A DNA stretch of 64,000 bases, taken from positions 248,001 to 312,000 of the forward strand of contig CAVTNU010000002.1 in the NCBI GenBank assembly GCA_963736175.1, given 5' to 3'. Numbering within the stretch: the stretch's first letter is position 1; every line of letters begins with the position of its first letter. The position numbers and the translations under genes were made by a program. The notes under the pieces are model-generated. The model was not told where the DNA came from. It ran no database searches and saw only the letters and a list, made by a program, of their open reading frames with translations. Below, in pieces: positions 1-10,753 of this stretch. Source of the stretch: Rhodoblastus sp963736175 (GTDB lineage Bacteria; Pseudomonadota; Alphaproteobacteria; Rhizobiales; Beijerinckiaceae).

Positions 1-1996
1 TGACGCCGGGATCGGGCGCGACGCGGATCACGTCCAGCCTTGTGTCGAGCGGCGGCGGGTAACCTTCGATATGCACCGGCAGGTTCAGGTCGGCGGCGCT
101 CGCCTCGACCGCGGCGAGCAATTCAAGATAATCCTCGAGCCGGGCCGTCGGCGGCATGAAGACATGCAGGCGGCCCTCGCGCGGCTCGACCGCGAGCGCG
201 GTCCGCACTTCCCCGCTGTCGTCGAGAATCTGTTCGGTCTGGACTTCGTGTTCGCCTGCGTCCGCCGAGCGGCTGAATTTTTGCGCGATCTGGTCGGCGT
301 CCGGCAGCGGTCCGATCGGATCGGTCGGGTCCGCCTCGACGATATAGGGATAGGAGGCGGGCGGGACATAGGGCAACGAAGCCAGAGGCAGTCGGAAACC
401 GACCGGCGAATCGCCCGGTTTCAGGAACAGCGCGCCGCGCCGCAACGGCCATTTCTGGCTGATCCAGCTCTTCTTGCGCGGCTCAGCGTTCCAGCGCTGC
501 ACCGGCAGAACATAGCCCGACGGCTTGTCGAGACCGCGGTCGAACACGCGCGCGAAGCGGGCGCGCGCCTCGGCGTCGGCGAGTTTGGGATCGCCCGGCT
601 CTACGTTGACCGGCAGTTCGGCCTCTTTCAACAGCCATTCGCCGGGGTCTTCGTAGGCCGTGATGATGTAGTCGGATTCCAGATCGAGCTTTTGCGCAAT
701 GGTCTGCGTCAGTTTCTGCGCGTCGGCGGCGCTCGCGGCGACCGGCGGTTTTTCCCGCGCGATCAGCTCGGGATCGCGCCAGATCGGTTCGCCGTCCTTG
801 CGCCAGTAGAGCGAAAAGGTCCAGCGCGGCAGACTTTCGCCCGGATACCATTTGCCCTGGCCGTAATGCAGGAAGCCGTTGGGCGCGAAAGCCTGGCGCA
901 GGCGCCGGATCAGGGTGTCGGCCAGCGCCCGCTTGGTCGGCCCCACGGCGTCGACGTTCCACTCTGCCGCTTCGAAATCGTCGATCGAAACGAAGGTCGG
1001 TTCGCCGCCCATGGTCAGACGAACATCCTGGTCTTTAAGATCGGCGTCGACTTTTTCGCCGAGCGCGTCGAGAGCCAGCCAGGCCTCGTCCGAATAAGGC
1101 GCGGTGACGCGCGGCTTTTCGTCGATGCGCTCGACGCGCATGTCGAAGGCGAACTCCGTCTGCGCCGGTTCGACCAGGCCTTCGATCGGCGCGGCGGACG
1201 AATAATGCGGCGTCGCGGCGAGCGGCAGATGGCCTTCGCCGGCGAACAGGCCGGAGGTCGGATCAAGGCCGATCCAGCCGGCGCCGGGAATGTAGATCTC
1301 GGCCCACGCGTGCAGATCGGTGAAATCGTGCTCCGCGCCCGACGGCCCGTCGAGCGATTTCACGTCGGGCTTGAGCTGGATCAGATAGCCCGAGACAAAG
1401 CGCGCGGCGAAGCCGAGACAGCGGGCGATCTGCACCAGCAGCCAGCCGGAGTCGCGGCACGAGCCAGAGCCGAGCGCCAGCGATTCTTCCGGCGTCTGAA
1501 CGCCTGGCTCCATGCGCACGACGTAACGAATCTTCTCGTGGACGGCGCTGTTGAGGTTGACGAGATAGTCGACTGTCGCGGTCTTGTCTTTCGGCAGACC
1601 GGCGAGAAATTCCCGCAAGCGCGGGCCGGCGGGGTCGGGCTCGATATAGGCCGCGATGTCCTTGGCGATGTTTTCGGCGTAGGCGAAAGGAACGGTCTGG
1701 GCGTAATCCTCGATGAAAAAATCGAATGGATTGAACACCGCCATTTCCGCGATCAGATCGACCGTGACTGTGAATTCGCGCGTCTTTTCAGGAAAGACCA
1801 GACGCGCCAGCCAATTGCCGTGCGGGTCCTGCTGCCAGTTGATGAAGTGATTTTCCGGCGTGATCTTCAGCGCATAGCCGGAAACCTTGGTGCGGCAATG
1901 CGGGGCCGGGCGCAGCCGCACGATCTGGGGGCCGAGCGCGATCGGGCGATCGTAATAATAGCGCGTCGAATGGTGCAGCTTGGTGAGAATGGCCAT
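1..1996 (-). CDS. Transglutaminase-like protein with DUF2126 region, partial (C-terminus off window)
   Basis: Reading leftward from an ATG at 1996 the frame stays open to base 1, so the C-terminus is missing. The start MAILTKLHHSTRYYYDRPIA is the beta-rich N-terminal region of bacterial transglutaminase-like proteins. The papain-like core follows: GSGSCRDSGW (catalytic Cys near residue 180), DLHAWAEIY (His) and LDPTSG (Asp). The later part, with LTMGGEPTFVSIDD and the motifs around the WYPGE segment, matches the long DUF2126 family, usually about 1,100 residues. It lies on the same strand as the smaller transglutaminase and the ATP-grasp/alpha-E protein, an association conserved in many proteobacteria. 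The biochemical role is unknown; peptide or isopeptide processing is the usual inference. Confidence 0.85.
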   Translation of the reverse strand, partial: MAILTKLHHSTRYYYDRPIALGPQIVRLRPAPHCRTKVSGYALKITPENHFINWQQDPHGNWLARLVFPEKTREFTVTVDLIAEMAVFNPFDFFIEDYAQTVPFAYAENIAKDIAAYIEPDPAGPRLREFLAGLPKDKTATVDYLVNLNSAVHEKIRYVVRMEPGVQTPEESLALGSGSCRDSGWLLVQIARCLGFAARFVSGYLIQLKPDVKSLDGPSGAEHDFTDLHAWAEIYIPGAGWIGLDPTSGLFAGEGHLPLAATPHYSSAAPIEGLVEPAQTEFAFDMRVERIDEKPRVTAPYSDEAWLALDALGEKVDADLKDQDVRLTMGGEPTFVSIDDFEAAEWNVDAVGPTKRALADTLIRRLRQAFAPNGFLHYGQGKWYPGESLPRWTFSLYWRKDGEPIWRDPELIAREKPPVAASAADAQKLTQTIAQKLDLESDYIITAYEDPGEWLLKEAELPVNVEPGDPKLADAEARARFARVFDRGLDKPSGYVLPVQRWNAEPRKKSWISQKWPLRRGALFLKPGDSPVGFRLPLASLPYVPPASYPYIVEADPTDPIGPLPDADQIAQKFSRSADAGEHEVQTEQILDDSGEVRTALAVEPREGRLHVFMPPTARLEDYLELLAAVEASAADLNLPVHIEGYPPPLDTRLDVIRVAPDPGV

Positions 1997-2116
1997 GTTC
2001 GACTTCAGCCTGTCTTTCGTGCAAGGGCGGTAGTCCCGCCTTTATGTATGGGCGCCGGGCGCAGGGGCGTCACGCCCGTAATCTTGGCATTTTGCGCCGC
2101 GATTGCGCGCGGCGCC

Positions 2117-3025
2117 TTATTTGCGGTCAGCAAATGTCGCCGGCGCGTATTCGTCCGCCACGGGGATGACGTCGACGCCGACATTGACGTCCTGTCCGCC
2201 GGACGACAGAATTATGCCGTCGAGCGGCGAGACGTCGTCATAATCGCGTCCCTCGGCGAGAACAATATGATCGTCGCCGACGACGATGTTGTTGGTGGGA
2301 TCAAGGCCGATCCAGCCGTGATCCTTCCCGCACCAGAAGGCGACCCAGGCGTGGGTGGCGTCCGCTCCTTCCAGCCTCGGCTGGCCGGGCGGCGGCACGG
2401 TGCGCAGATAGCCGCTGACATAGGCGGCGGGCAGACCAACGCCGCGCAGACTGGCGATCATGATATGGGCGAAATCCTGACAGACGCCGCGCCTTTTGTT
2501 GAATGCGTCGATCAACGGCGTCGAGACTAGCGTCGCCTTGGGATCATATTCGAAATCCTTCCAGATGCGCGCCATCAGGTCCATCGCCCCCTCAAGGGCG
2601 GGGCGACCGGCGGGAAAACTCGCGCGCGCATAGGCGCTGACCTTGTCGTTCAGTAGGATATGGCGGCTGGGATAGATAAAATGGACCGGCGAATGCGCCC
2701 CGAGGTCGGTCGAGGCGAAGGCGTTCTCGCGCAAGTCTTCCCATCGCGGCGAGAAATCCGGCGCCGGCGCTCTTGTCACCTTGACGCGCGAGCGCGCTTC
2801 GACGCGCAATTTTCTATGCTGCGTTTCTATCCGCACGATTTCGAGGTTATTGCCGAAAAAGCAGCTTCGCGGCCAGCGTCGCGCCGGCGGCGGGTCGATG
2901 ATGAGCGAAGTGTCGACGACGTGCTGGCCTGGCCGGCTGGTCGGGCGCAGGCGCAGCGCGCACAGTGAATAAGTTACCGGCGTCTGGTAGGTATAGGCGG
3001 TGACGTGGCGGATGTCGTAGATCAA
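2117..3025 (-). CDS. Transglutaminase family protein (putative cysteine protease)
   Basis: 302 residues. The N-terminal part (about 1-80, MIYDIRHVTAYTYQTPVTYS) is the bacterial transglutaminase N-terminal domain. The catalytic core shows RRGVCQDFAHI (Cys182), ATHAWVAFW (His225) and GLDPTNN (Asp242), a complete Cys-His-Asp triad. The start is a TTG at 3025 overlapping the TGA of the upstream gene by four bases, which implies translational coupling. Length and layout are normal for the family. With its neighbours it forms the common ATP-grasp/alpha-E plus transglutaminase operon. The substrate is unknown. Confidence 0.88.
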   Translation of the reverse strand: MIYDIRHVTAYTYQTPVTYSLCALRLRPTSRPGQHVVDTSLIIDPPPARRWPRSCFFGNNLEIVRIETQHRKLRVEARSRVKVTRAPAPDFSPRWEDLRENAFASTDLGAHSPVHFIYPSRHILLNDKVSAYARASFPAGRPALEGAMDLMARIWKDFEYDPKATLVSTPLIDAFNKRRGVCQDFAHIMIASLRGVGLPAAYVSGYLRTVPPPGQPRLEGADATHAWVAFWCGKDHGWIGLDPTNNIVVGDDHIVLAEGRDYDDVSPLDGIILSSGGQDVNVGVDVIPVADEYAPATFADRK

Positions 3026-5559
3026 GCAAGCCCCATCTGCTTTTCCGAACGCGCCGCGTTGGGGCCTTGCAGAAAGTAGCGCGCGGCCATCGCTTCAGCC
3101 AGCGCCATCAGGCGGCGCTCGATCGACAAGAGAAATTCCGTTTTGAGAGCCGAAGCTTCCGCGGTGGCGAGATCAGCGGCGAGGCCGATCGCGATGCGGT
3201 TGGGCGCTTCAAGCATGCCGTTTTGCGACAGAACCGGCAAGGTGGCGATATGCTCGACGATGCGCTCGGCCTGGAAACCGACGGAGCGCGGATTGAACGG
3301 GTCGAGAATCGCCATGTCGCGCACCGGCAGCGGCGACAGGCCGGTGAGATAGCGCGAGCGATAGGTGATCTGCGAATCGATAAGATCGAGCAGAACGTCG
3401 AAGTCCTCGACTTGCGCCTGCTCCATGCCAAACAGTCGGACGAAGCGGCTCGTATTGAGTCCGCGCTCGATGCGCCGACCCAACTCGAGGAAACGCCAGC
3501 CGGCGACACGGTTCATGTTCTCCTGCGCCAGACCCGAAACGCTGGCGATCGCCTGCAAAGCCATGTCGGCGCGCTCGAAGGCCTCCGGCTCGTCGAGCGG
3601 TTCGCGCACCGCCGCGCCGACAGGCGCGCCCAGCGATTCAAGGCCGGTCTTGAGATCGACGATCATGCGCCAGCTGTCGCCCGATAGGCGCTCGCGGATC
3701 ACGGAAGCGGCTCGGTGGGCGGCGCGCGCCAACGCGACGGCGGAGCCGGATTCGTCCTCGTCCAGCAACACGACGTTGAGAAAATCAAGAGCCGACAAAG
3801 GCGATCGCGGCTTGGCGGGAGCGGCGCCCCAATCGATCAGGATCTTGCGCAGGCGCGCCGTAGTGGCCGCGCCCTGCATGGACAGGTCGTCGTTTTCGAT
3901 CATGCGCCGCGCCAGACAGCGGATCAGCCGCAAGGTCGCCTCGGCGCGTTCAAGGTAGCGGCCAAGCCAGAACAGGTTGTCGGCGGCCCGGCTCGGCAGA
4001 TTGCCCATGATCCGGCGCACATTGACGTTTTCCTGCGCCGGCAGCAGCGACGTCTGTTCGACCGGGCGCTTGGACAGCACCCAGACATCGGCGGTCTGAA
4101 CGCCGTCGCCCATCGACAGCGCGCGGCAGTCGAGGCGATCGGAAATGCGACAAAATCCGCCGGGCATAACGTGATACTGCCCGTCGGGGCCGATCGCCGC
4201 GTAGACGCGCAGCACGAACGGGCGCGGCTCGAGCCGATCGCCGACCCAGACCGGCGTCGTCGACAGGCGGGCCATTTCCTGACCGATGAAATCGGCGCCG
4301 CGCGCGGCGATGGCTTGCGCCAGTCTGGCGCGTTCGGGGGAGCTCAATTCGGCGCCGACGAGCGAGCGATTTCCCGCGCCGCGCGGATCCGCGCCGGAAA
4401 AAGCCGGGGCGATCACCATGTCGTCGAGCCGATTGAGCACCTCTTCGCGCGCGTCGGATTGGCCGCACCACCACGTTGCGATATTGGGCAGGATCAGGCT
4501 TTCGCCGAGCAGGCGATCGGCAAGGCCCGCCGTGAAGCCAAGCAGGGCCGGACTTTCGGCGACGCCCGCGCCGAGGGCGTTGACCACGGCGACATTGCCC
4601 TGCCGGATGCTCTCGACGAGGCCGGGCACGCCGAGATGCGAGGCGCCATTCAATTCGAGCGGGTCGGCGAAATCGGCGTCGATGCGCCGCCAGATCACGT
4701 CGGCGCGTTTAAGCCCGGCGATGGTGCGCACATGCGCCTGGCCGTCTCTGGCGACAAGATCGGCGCCTTCGACGAGCACGAAGCCCAGATAGCGGGCCAG
4801 ATAGGCTTGTTCGTAATAGGTTTCGGAAAAAGGACCGGGCGTGTGCAGACAGATGCGCGGATCGGAACGGTCGCCGAGGCCGGCGAGACCGGCGCGGAAG
4901 GCTTGGAAGAAGGGCGCGAGCCGTCGCACGTTCATGTCGCGATAGAACGACTGGAAGGCGCGCGACAGATTGAGTCGGTTCTCCAGGGCGTAGCCGGCGC
5001 CGGATGGCGCTTGCGTGCGATCGTTCAACACCCACCAGCGCCCGTCCGGGCCGCGGCCGAGATCGGCGGCGTAGAATTGCAGAAAATGACCGCCCGCCGG
5101 ACGAATCCCCACCATCGGACGCAGGAAATCAGCGCTGCCGGTAATGGCGGCGGCGGGCAGGGCGCCCTCGGCGACCAGCCGGCCGCGGCCGTAGATGTCG
5201 CAAAGCATGATTTCGAACATGCGGGCGCGCTGGGCGATTCCCGCCTCGATCTGGCGCCATTCGTCCTCTTCGATCAACAAGGGCATGTGGCTTAAGGGCC
5301 AGTGCCGCTCCACGGTCTCGCCATAAGCGCGATAGGACATACCCTGATCGCGGATATAGCGTTCGACCACCTGGAAGCGCCGGTCCATATCTTCCCGGCC
5401 GAGGCCGGCCAGTTGACTGAAAAACTCCAGCCAATGGCCGCGCGGGCGTCCGTCCGGACCGATGAATTCATCGGGGACGCCGGCAAGCGGTTGATAATCG
5501 GCGGTCATATCGACGAGACGGCGGGCCTTCGCCCCTTTCGCCCGCGCTGGCCTCTTCAT
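3022..5559 (-). CDS. Circularly permuted ATP-grasp protein fused to alpha-E domain
   Basis: 845 residues in two parts. Residues about 30-490 are a circularly permuted ATP-grasp type 2 domain (segments such as VLNDRTQAPSGAGYALENR, AGVAESPALLGF and FIGQEMARLSTTPVWVGDRL). Residues about 510-830 are the helical alpha-E domain (SRAADNLFWLGRYLERAEATLRL, SQITYRSRYLTG). In many bacteria these are two adjacent genes; here they are one polypeptide. ATP-grasp enzymes form amide bonds using ATP, so with the two transglutaminase-like proteins downstream a small peptide-tagging pathway has been proposed for such clusters, but no product is established. ATG 5559; another possible start is the Met at 5508. 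Confidence 0.87.
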   Translation of the reverse strand: MKRPARAKGAKARRLVDMTADYQPLAGVPDEFIGPDGRPRGHWLEFFSQLAGLGREDMDRRFQVVERYIRDQGMSYRAYGETVERHWPLSHMPLLIEEDEWRQIEAGIAQRARMFEIMLCDIYGRGRLVAEGALPAAAITGSADFLRPMVGIRPAGGHFLQFYAADLGRGPDGRWWVLNDRTQAPSGAGYALENRLNLSRAFQSFYRDMNVRRLAPFFQAFRAGLAGLGDRSDPRICLHTPGPFSETYYEQAYLARYLGFVLVEGADLVARDGQAHVRTIAGLKRADVIWRRIDADFADPLELNGASHLGVPGLVESIRQGNVAVVNALGAGVAESPALLGFTAGLADRLLGESLILPNIATWWCGQSDAREEVLNRLDDMVIAPAFSGADPRGAGNRSLVGAELSSPERARLAQAIAARGADFIGQEMARLSTTPVWVGDRLEPRPFVLRVYAAIGPDGQYHVMPGGFCRISDRLDCRALSMGDGVQTADVWVLSKRPVEQTSLLPAQENVNVRRIMGNLPSRAADNLFWLGRYLERAEATLRLIRCLARRMIENDDLSMQGAATTARLRKILIDWGAAPAKPRSPLSALDFLNVVLLDEDESGSAVALARAAHRAASVIRERLSGDSWRMIVDLKTGLESLGAPVGAAVREPLDEPEAFERADMALQAIASVSGLAQENMNRVAGWRFLELGRRIERGLNTSRFVRLFGMEQAQVEDFDVLLDLIDSQITYRSRYLTGLSPLPVRDMAILDPFNPRSVGFQAERIVEHIATLPVLSQNGMLEAPNRIAIGLAADLATAEASALKTEFLLSIERRLMALAEAMAARYFLQGPNAARSEKQMGLA

Positions 5560-5694
5560 GCGTCGATCAATCCTTTGGCTGGCGACAGCGTGGGGTTAAT
5601 TGGTCGCGATCCTGTCAGAAAATCGCGGCAAGGCAAGACAAGCTTTCGCTCCCGCGAGCATCCATCCCCAGCCTCGAACAGCCGCGCCGCCGCT

Positions 5695-6234
5695 TCATGT
5701 CTTCGGTCGGACTGTTTTCACAACCTGGGGATCGGTGTCGAGAAAGGCCCCGCCAATCAATTCAACGCAATAGGGAACGGCCGGGAAGACAGCCGTAAGA
5801 CAGAGCTCGATCGAGCGCGGCGAGCCCGGCAAGTTGACGATCAGGCATTTGCCGCGATGGGCGGCGGTCTGGCGCGATAAAATCGCGGTCGGTGTCTGTT
5901 CAAGACTTTTCATCCGCATCAATTCGCCAAAGCCCGGCAATTCGCGCGAAGCGGCGGCCAGCGTTGCTTCCGGCGTCAGATCGCGCGGCGCCGGGCCGGT
6001 GCCGCCCGTCGTGAAAATCAGGCTGCACGAAAAATTGTCGGCAAGATCGATCAGCGTGTCGCGCACGCTGTCGAACCCGTCGGGAATGACGCGCCGTTCG
6101 ATCGTGAACGGGACGCTCAGCGCCCTTCGCAGAAAAGCCTCAATGGCGGGGCCGGACACATCCTCGTAAACGCCCGAGCTGGCGCGGTCGGAGGCGGTGA
6201 CGACGCCGATGACGGCGGGTGATTTGTGGTTCAA
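5695..6234 (-). CDS. mogA: Molybdopterin adenylyltransferase MogA
   Basis: 179 residues. MogA activates molybdopterin by adenylylation before metal insertion in molybdenum cofactor synthesis. The MoCF-fold signatures are visible: IGVVTASDRASSGVYEDVSG at the start, FTTGGTGPAPRDLTPEAT (nucleotide-binding loop) and PTAILSRQTAAHRGKCLIVNLPGSP near the C-terminus. The start codon is a TTG at 6234 with GGAG eight bases upstream. It stands alone between the ATP-grasp gene and thiC, with no other moa or moe genes in view. Confidence 0.9.
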   Translation of the reverse strand: MNHKSPAVIGVVTASDRASSGVYEDVSGPAIEAFLRRALSVPFTIERRVIPDGFDSVRDTLIDLADNFSCSLIFTTGGTGPAPRDLTPEATLAAASRELPGFGELMRMKSLEQTPTAILSRQTAAHRGKCLIVNLPGSPRSIELCLTAVFPAVPYCVELIGGAFLDTDPQVVKTVRPKT

Positions 6235-6297
6235 GCGGCGTCTCCGGAATCGACGTCGGCTCCCCCGCCCGTCGCAGCGGGCGAGAGGCGCAAACGA

Positions 6298-8145
<1,848 letters not shown>

Positions 8146-8175
8146 CGCAATCCTCCGCTTTTCGCCAATTTTTGA

Positions 8176-8204
8176 GCAAGAAAAGAGAATGCGGCTCCAC
8201 CGCA
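8176..8204 (-). terminator. Terminator-like hairpin between TPP riboswitch and thiC
   Basis: On the minus strand TGCGG-TGGAG-CCGCA forms a 5-bp stem (8190-8204), followed by a pyrimidine-rich T-containing tract (8176-8189) just downstream of the TPP aptamer and upstream of thiC. This could be the expression platform of the riboswitch acting as an attenuator. The stem is short, and translational control is also possible. Confidence 0.35.
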
Positions 8205-8205
8205 C

Positions 8206-8293
8206 GCCTTCCCTGCGCTGGCATTATCCAGATCAGGTCGATGGGTTTGATCTCAGCCGCGCTCTTTAAGATCAAGAGGGCAGCACCCCATGG
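8206..8293 (-). ncRNA. TPP riboswitch (THI element)
   Basis: On the minus strand the conserved THI core is readable in order: GGGGTGC at about 8283-8290, GGCTGAGATC, AAACCCATCGACCTGATC, then CTGGATAATGCCAGC and GCAGGGAAG ending near 8208. These are the hallmark conserved segments of the thiamine pyrophosphate aptamer. It sits about 60 bases upstream of the thiC ATG on the same strand, its usual position. Confidence 0.95.
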
Positions 8294-8351
8294 CTCGGAT
8301 TTTCCAGGGTATCAGGGGCGCGGGAGAGTGGCAAGGCGCGCCGGCGCCATC

Positions 8352-9095
8352 TTATTTCACGGGCGGCGACGGCCTGATGAAAATGTCGCGAAAGGCGGCG
8401 TCGTAGGACGCGTGATTGCCGGTCCAGTCGGTGCAGGTATTGTCGATTTCTATGCCGATGACGTCCGGATGGTCGAGTTTCTTGACGCCGGCGTCGGCGA
8501 AAGCGATCTGCAGGATGGAAAAGTCGATGTTCGGATTGACGGCGCGAAAGGCCCCGCAAATGGCGTCGGCGGTCCGGCCCGACAGCTGGCGTTCGTCGCT
8601 CAGAACGAACAGGATGCGCAGGTCGGACCGCAGCAGGTTCATGAATTTGCGCGACTGGTGTCGATATTTGGCGACCACCTTGTCCCGTCCCTGCTCCATT
8701 TTGACCTGGCGTCGCGCCTTGTCGTCCTCGGCGGAAAACTTGAAATCGTGAAGGAAATAAAGGCCGTAACACGGCGCGTAGACGACCCAGTCGCCCTCCC
8801 GCCATTTGATCTCGAAATCCACGGCGTCCAGGCGGAAGTCGTTCGAAACCAGATCGGCGATGCAGCCGTGTCCCTGGTCGCGCGTCAACGAATCGAAGAA
8901 GCCGGATCGCGCGACGTAGCGATGGAAATGTCGTTGACGCTGGATGCGATCGATATGGAAGCGCGTCAGACAACCAAAGCCGAGCGATATGGCTATGTCA
9001 AAGGTTCTGTTTTTGGGAAAAGACGCCAGGTCGACGGCGCTGTCGCGAGCGGAAAGACTTTTAAAAAAAAGCGATAAGCGCGACGGTGACGCCAT
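8352..9095 (-). CDS. DUF1796-like putative papain-like cysteine peptidase
   Basis: 247 residues from an ATG at 9095 with GAGG six bases upstream; an ATG at 9149 lacks a ribosome site. The segment ISLGFGCLTRFHIDR followed by SGFFDSLTRDQGHGCIADLV resembles the SLG.xC...FDW start of the DUF1796 papain-like family, and YGLYFLHDF near residue 140 supplies the typical His region. The C-terminal third (RILFVLSDERQL ... DNTCTDWTGNHASYDAAF) also fits. No signal peptide. It is transcribed toward thiC but the riboswitch separates them. Family assignment is by motif memory and is moderate; the function is unknown. Confidence 0.6.
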   Translation of the reverse strand: MASPSRLSLFFKSLSARDSAVDLASFPKNRTFDIAISLGFGCLTRFHIDRIQRQRHFHRYVARSGFFDSLTRDQGHGCIADLVSNDFRLDAVDFEIKWREGDWVVYAPCYGLYFLHDFKFSAEDDKARRQVKMEQGRDKVVAKYRHQSRKFMNLLRSDLRILFVLSDERQLSGRTADAICGAFRAVNPNIDFSILQIAFADAGVKKLDHPDVIGIEIDNTCTDWTGNHASYDAAFRDIFIRPSPPVK

Positions 9096-9334
9096 GCGTG
9101 CCTCAAGGATGGCCGCGCTGGTTCCGCAGAAGCTTGAACGCAACGGCATGTTGTAAAGCGAAAAACCGTAGTCGATCGCTTCTGGAGCGTCAACGCGGCC
9201 CGGCTGCCGCGACGGCGTGTCTGGGAAAAGTCGCGCCCGGCGCGTTTCTATATCGCGTATATCGCGTTCGTTCCGAAAATCGCCATTTGACGCAGTTAAC
9301 TTGCTAGCATTGCGTTCAATCAGGGAGCCCCGCC

Positions 9335-9706
9335 GTGTTTCATATCATCGAAGGCCTGCCGGCGGACGTGTTTGGCGTCGAAGGCTCCGGCAAAATCACG
9401 CACGCGGATTATCGCGACGTCCTCATCCCCAGGGCCGAAGCCATGATGGGGGAAGGCGCCGCGAAGACGCCGATCAAGATGCTTTATGTCCTCGACGCCG
9501 ATTTTTCCGGCTATGAGCTGGAGGCGCTCTGGGACGACACGCGTTTCGGCGGCAAACATTGGCGTAATTTCTCGCGCATCGCGCTGGTGACGGATGTCGG
9601 CTGGATTCGCGTCGGCGTCAGCCTGTTCATGCCGTTCTTTCCTTGCGACGTGAAATTGTTCCCCCTGGCCGAGGTTGACACGGCGAAGGCATGGATCGTG
9701 ACGTAG
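9335..9706 (+). CDS. SpoIIAA-like (STAS/SEC14-type) protein
   Basis: 123 residues from a GTG at 9335 with AGGGAG eight bases upstream. MFHIIEGLPADVFGVEGSGKITHADYRDVLIPRAE and KTPIKMLYVLDADFSGYELEALWDD match the SpoIIAA-like family of small STAS-fold proteins, common in proteobacteria and often linked to stress or lipid-related roles that are poorly defined. There are no membrane segments. It stands alone in a short intergenic setting. Confidence 0.8.
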   Translation: MFHIIEGLPADVFGVEGSGKITHADYRDVLIPRAEAMMGEGAAKTPIKMLYVLDADFSGYELEALWDDTRFGGKHWRNFSRIALVTDVGWIRVGVSLFMPFFPCDVKLFPLAEVDTAKAWIVT

Positions 9707-9818
9707 CGCGCAAATCCCTGTTCTGACGTCTTTCCGCGCAAGGCTGGGGCAAGGCGAGGCGCGCAAGATCAGATTTGCAAGATCACGCTGGACGATTCAA
9801 CGCACAGGATTCCTGGTC

Positions 9819-10109
9819 ATGTCTCGAGCGAAAAGGTCGAAGCAGGCGCCGGTCGCGCAACAGACAGGCCAAGTATCGAGCGATGCGCCGCCCGCCGTCG
9901 CCGATCCGGCGTTCGATCGCGCCATCGCCCTGTTTCTGCGCGGCGAAGCCTGCGATGAGCCCGCATTGCCGCGCCATCTCGCGCGGGCGGCGGCGCAAAT
10001 GCGGGAAAATCTGCTCGATCGCCGGCTCGCTTTTATCAGAGGCCTCTTGCGCCAGGCCGGAATCGGCGCGCCCGGCGACCGGGCGCTCACGCACAAATCC
10101 GGCTCGTAA
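9819..10109 (+). CDS. Small protein resembling the N-terminus of the chemoreceptor at 12522
   Basis: 96 residues; GC-rich third positions favour this strand over the overlapping minus-strand frames, and AGGA lies about ten bases upstream of the ATG. The block APVAQ (residues 10-14) followed by FDRAIALFLRGEACDEPALPRHLA aligns without gaps to the first 55 residues of the cytoplasmic chemoreceptor encoded at 12522 (APVAQ ... LDGALNLIVRGKPCDCSTLP). It therefore looks like a stand-alone paralogue of that N-terminal module. I do not recognise the domain by name. It may interact with the chemoreceptor or share its signal. It is convergent with the BLUF gene. Confidence 0.6.
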   Translation: MSRAKRSKQAPVAQQTGQVSSDAPPAVADPAFDRAIALFLRGEACDEPALPRHLARAAAQMRENLLDRRLAFIRGLLRQAGIGAPGDRALTHKSGS

Positions 10110-10148
10110 TCGCCAGGGGGCGGGGAGCCTGCGTTCTCGCGCGGCGTT

Positions 10149-10595
10149 TCACGCCGCCGCTAGACGCCGCCCGACGCCAGCCTCGGCCAAAGCGATCATC
10201 AGCGACACGATCTCATCGCCGGTCATATTGGTCGGATCAAACCGTCCATCGCGCAGATAGGGCTCGAAGACGGCGGCGGTCTTGCGGTTGCGCACCAGCG
10301 CGCCCATCCACCAATTGCCGAAATGGCGCTCGTCCACACCCTTCACCTCAACGAGCGTGACATGGGCGTGGCGCCTGTCCTGTTCGATTTTCTTGAAAAT
10401 CGCCAGCACTTCGGCCCGTTCGCCTTCCAGCGTCTGGACGAACCAATCGCTGTCGAAGATCAGGGCGCCGGTGACGTTTCGCGGTTGATTGTTACGAATG
10501 GAGCTGTCCAAAATCTCATTGAGGACTTGCATCGGCCGCTTGGCGGCGACGGAAATGCGGTATTCGCTAAAATAGATCAATCGGGTGAGCGCCAT
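10149..10595 (-). CDS. BLUF-domain blue-light sensor protein
   Basis: 148 residues from ATG 10595, with AGGAG eight bases upstream (an upstream ATG at 10637 has no ribosome site). BLUF domains bind FAD and sense blue light. Visible signatures are LIYFSEY (Tyr8, the flavin-coupled tyrosine), RNNQPRNVTGALIF (Asn35/36), FVQTLEGE (Gln54) and FGNWWMGAL (Trp region). After the domain (about 1-95) there is only a short helical tail, so this is a short single-domain BLUF protein that must signal through a partner. The neighbouring small protein at 9819 and the chemoreceptor are possible but unproven partners. Confidence 0.9.
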   Translation of the reverse strand: MALTRLIYFSEYRISVAAKRPMQVLNEILDSSIRNNQPRNVTGALIFDSDWFVQTLEGERAEVLAIFKKIEQDRRHAHVTLVEVKGVDERHFGNWWMGALVRNRKTAAVFEPYLRDGRFDPTNMTGDEIVSLMIALAEAGVGRRLAAA

Positions 10596-10753
10596 AGACA
10601 ATCTCCTCGAGCGACAACGTCCGGTCGCGTAACGCAACGGTTTTGGCGCGGCTCTCGCCGCGCTGGCGGATCAGCGGGCCACCCTGCGGGAGGATGCGCA
10701 AAGAATGGGTTGGAAAATTTGTTAAAGTTGAACGGAAATCGTCCTTTTTTCGC

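Noticed and set aside
71..2530. 819-codon plus-strand frame
   Set aside because: Antisense to two transglutaminase-like genes with catalytic triads; no domain recognisable.
3715..5295. 526-codon plus-strand frame
   Set aside because: Antisense shadow of the ATP-grasp/alpha-E gene.
6250..6290. CGCCCG-TCGCAG-CGGGCG stem as thiC terminator
   Set aside because: Six-bp stem without a T-run; too weak in this GC-rich context.
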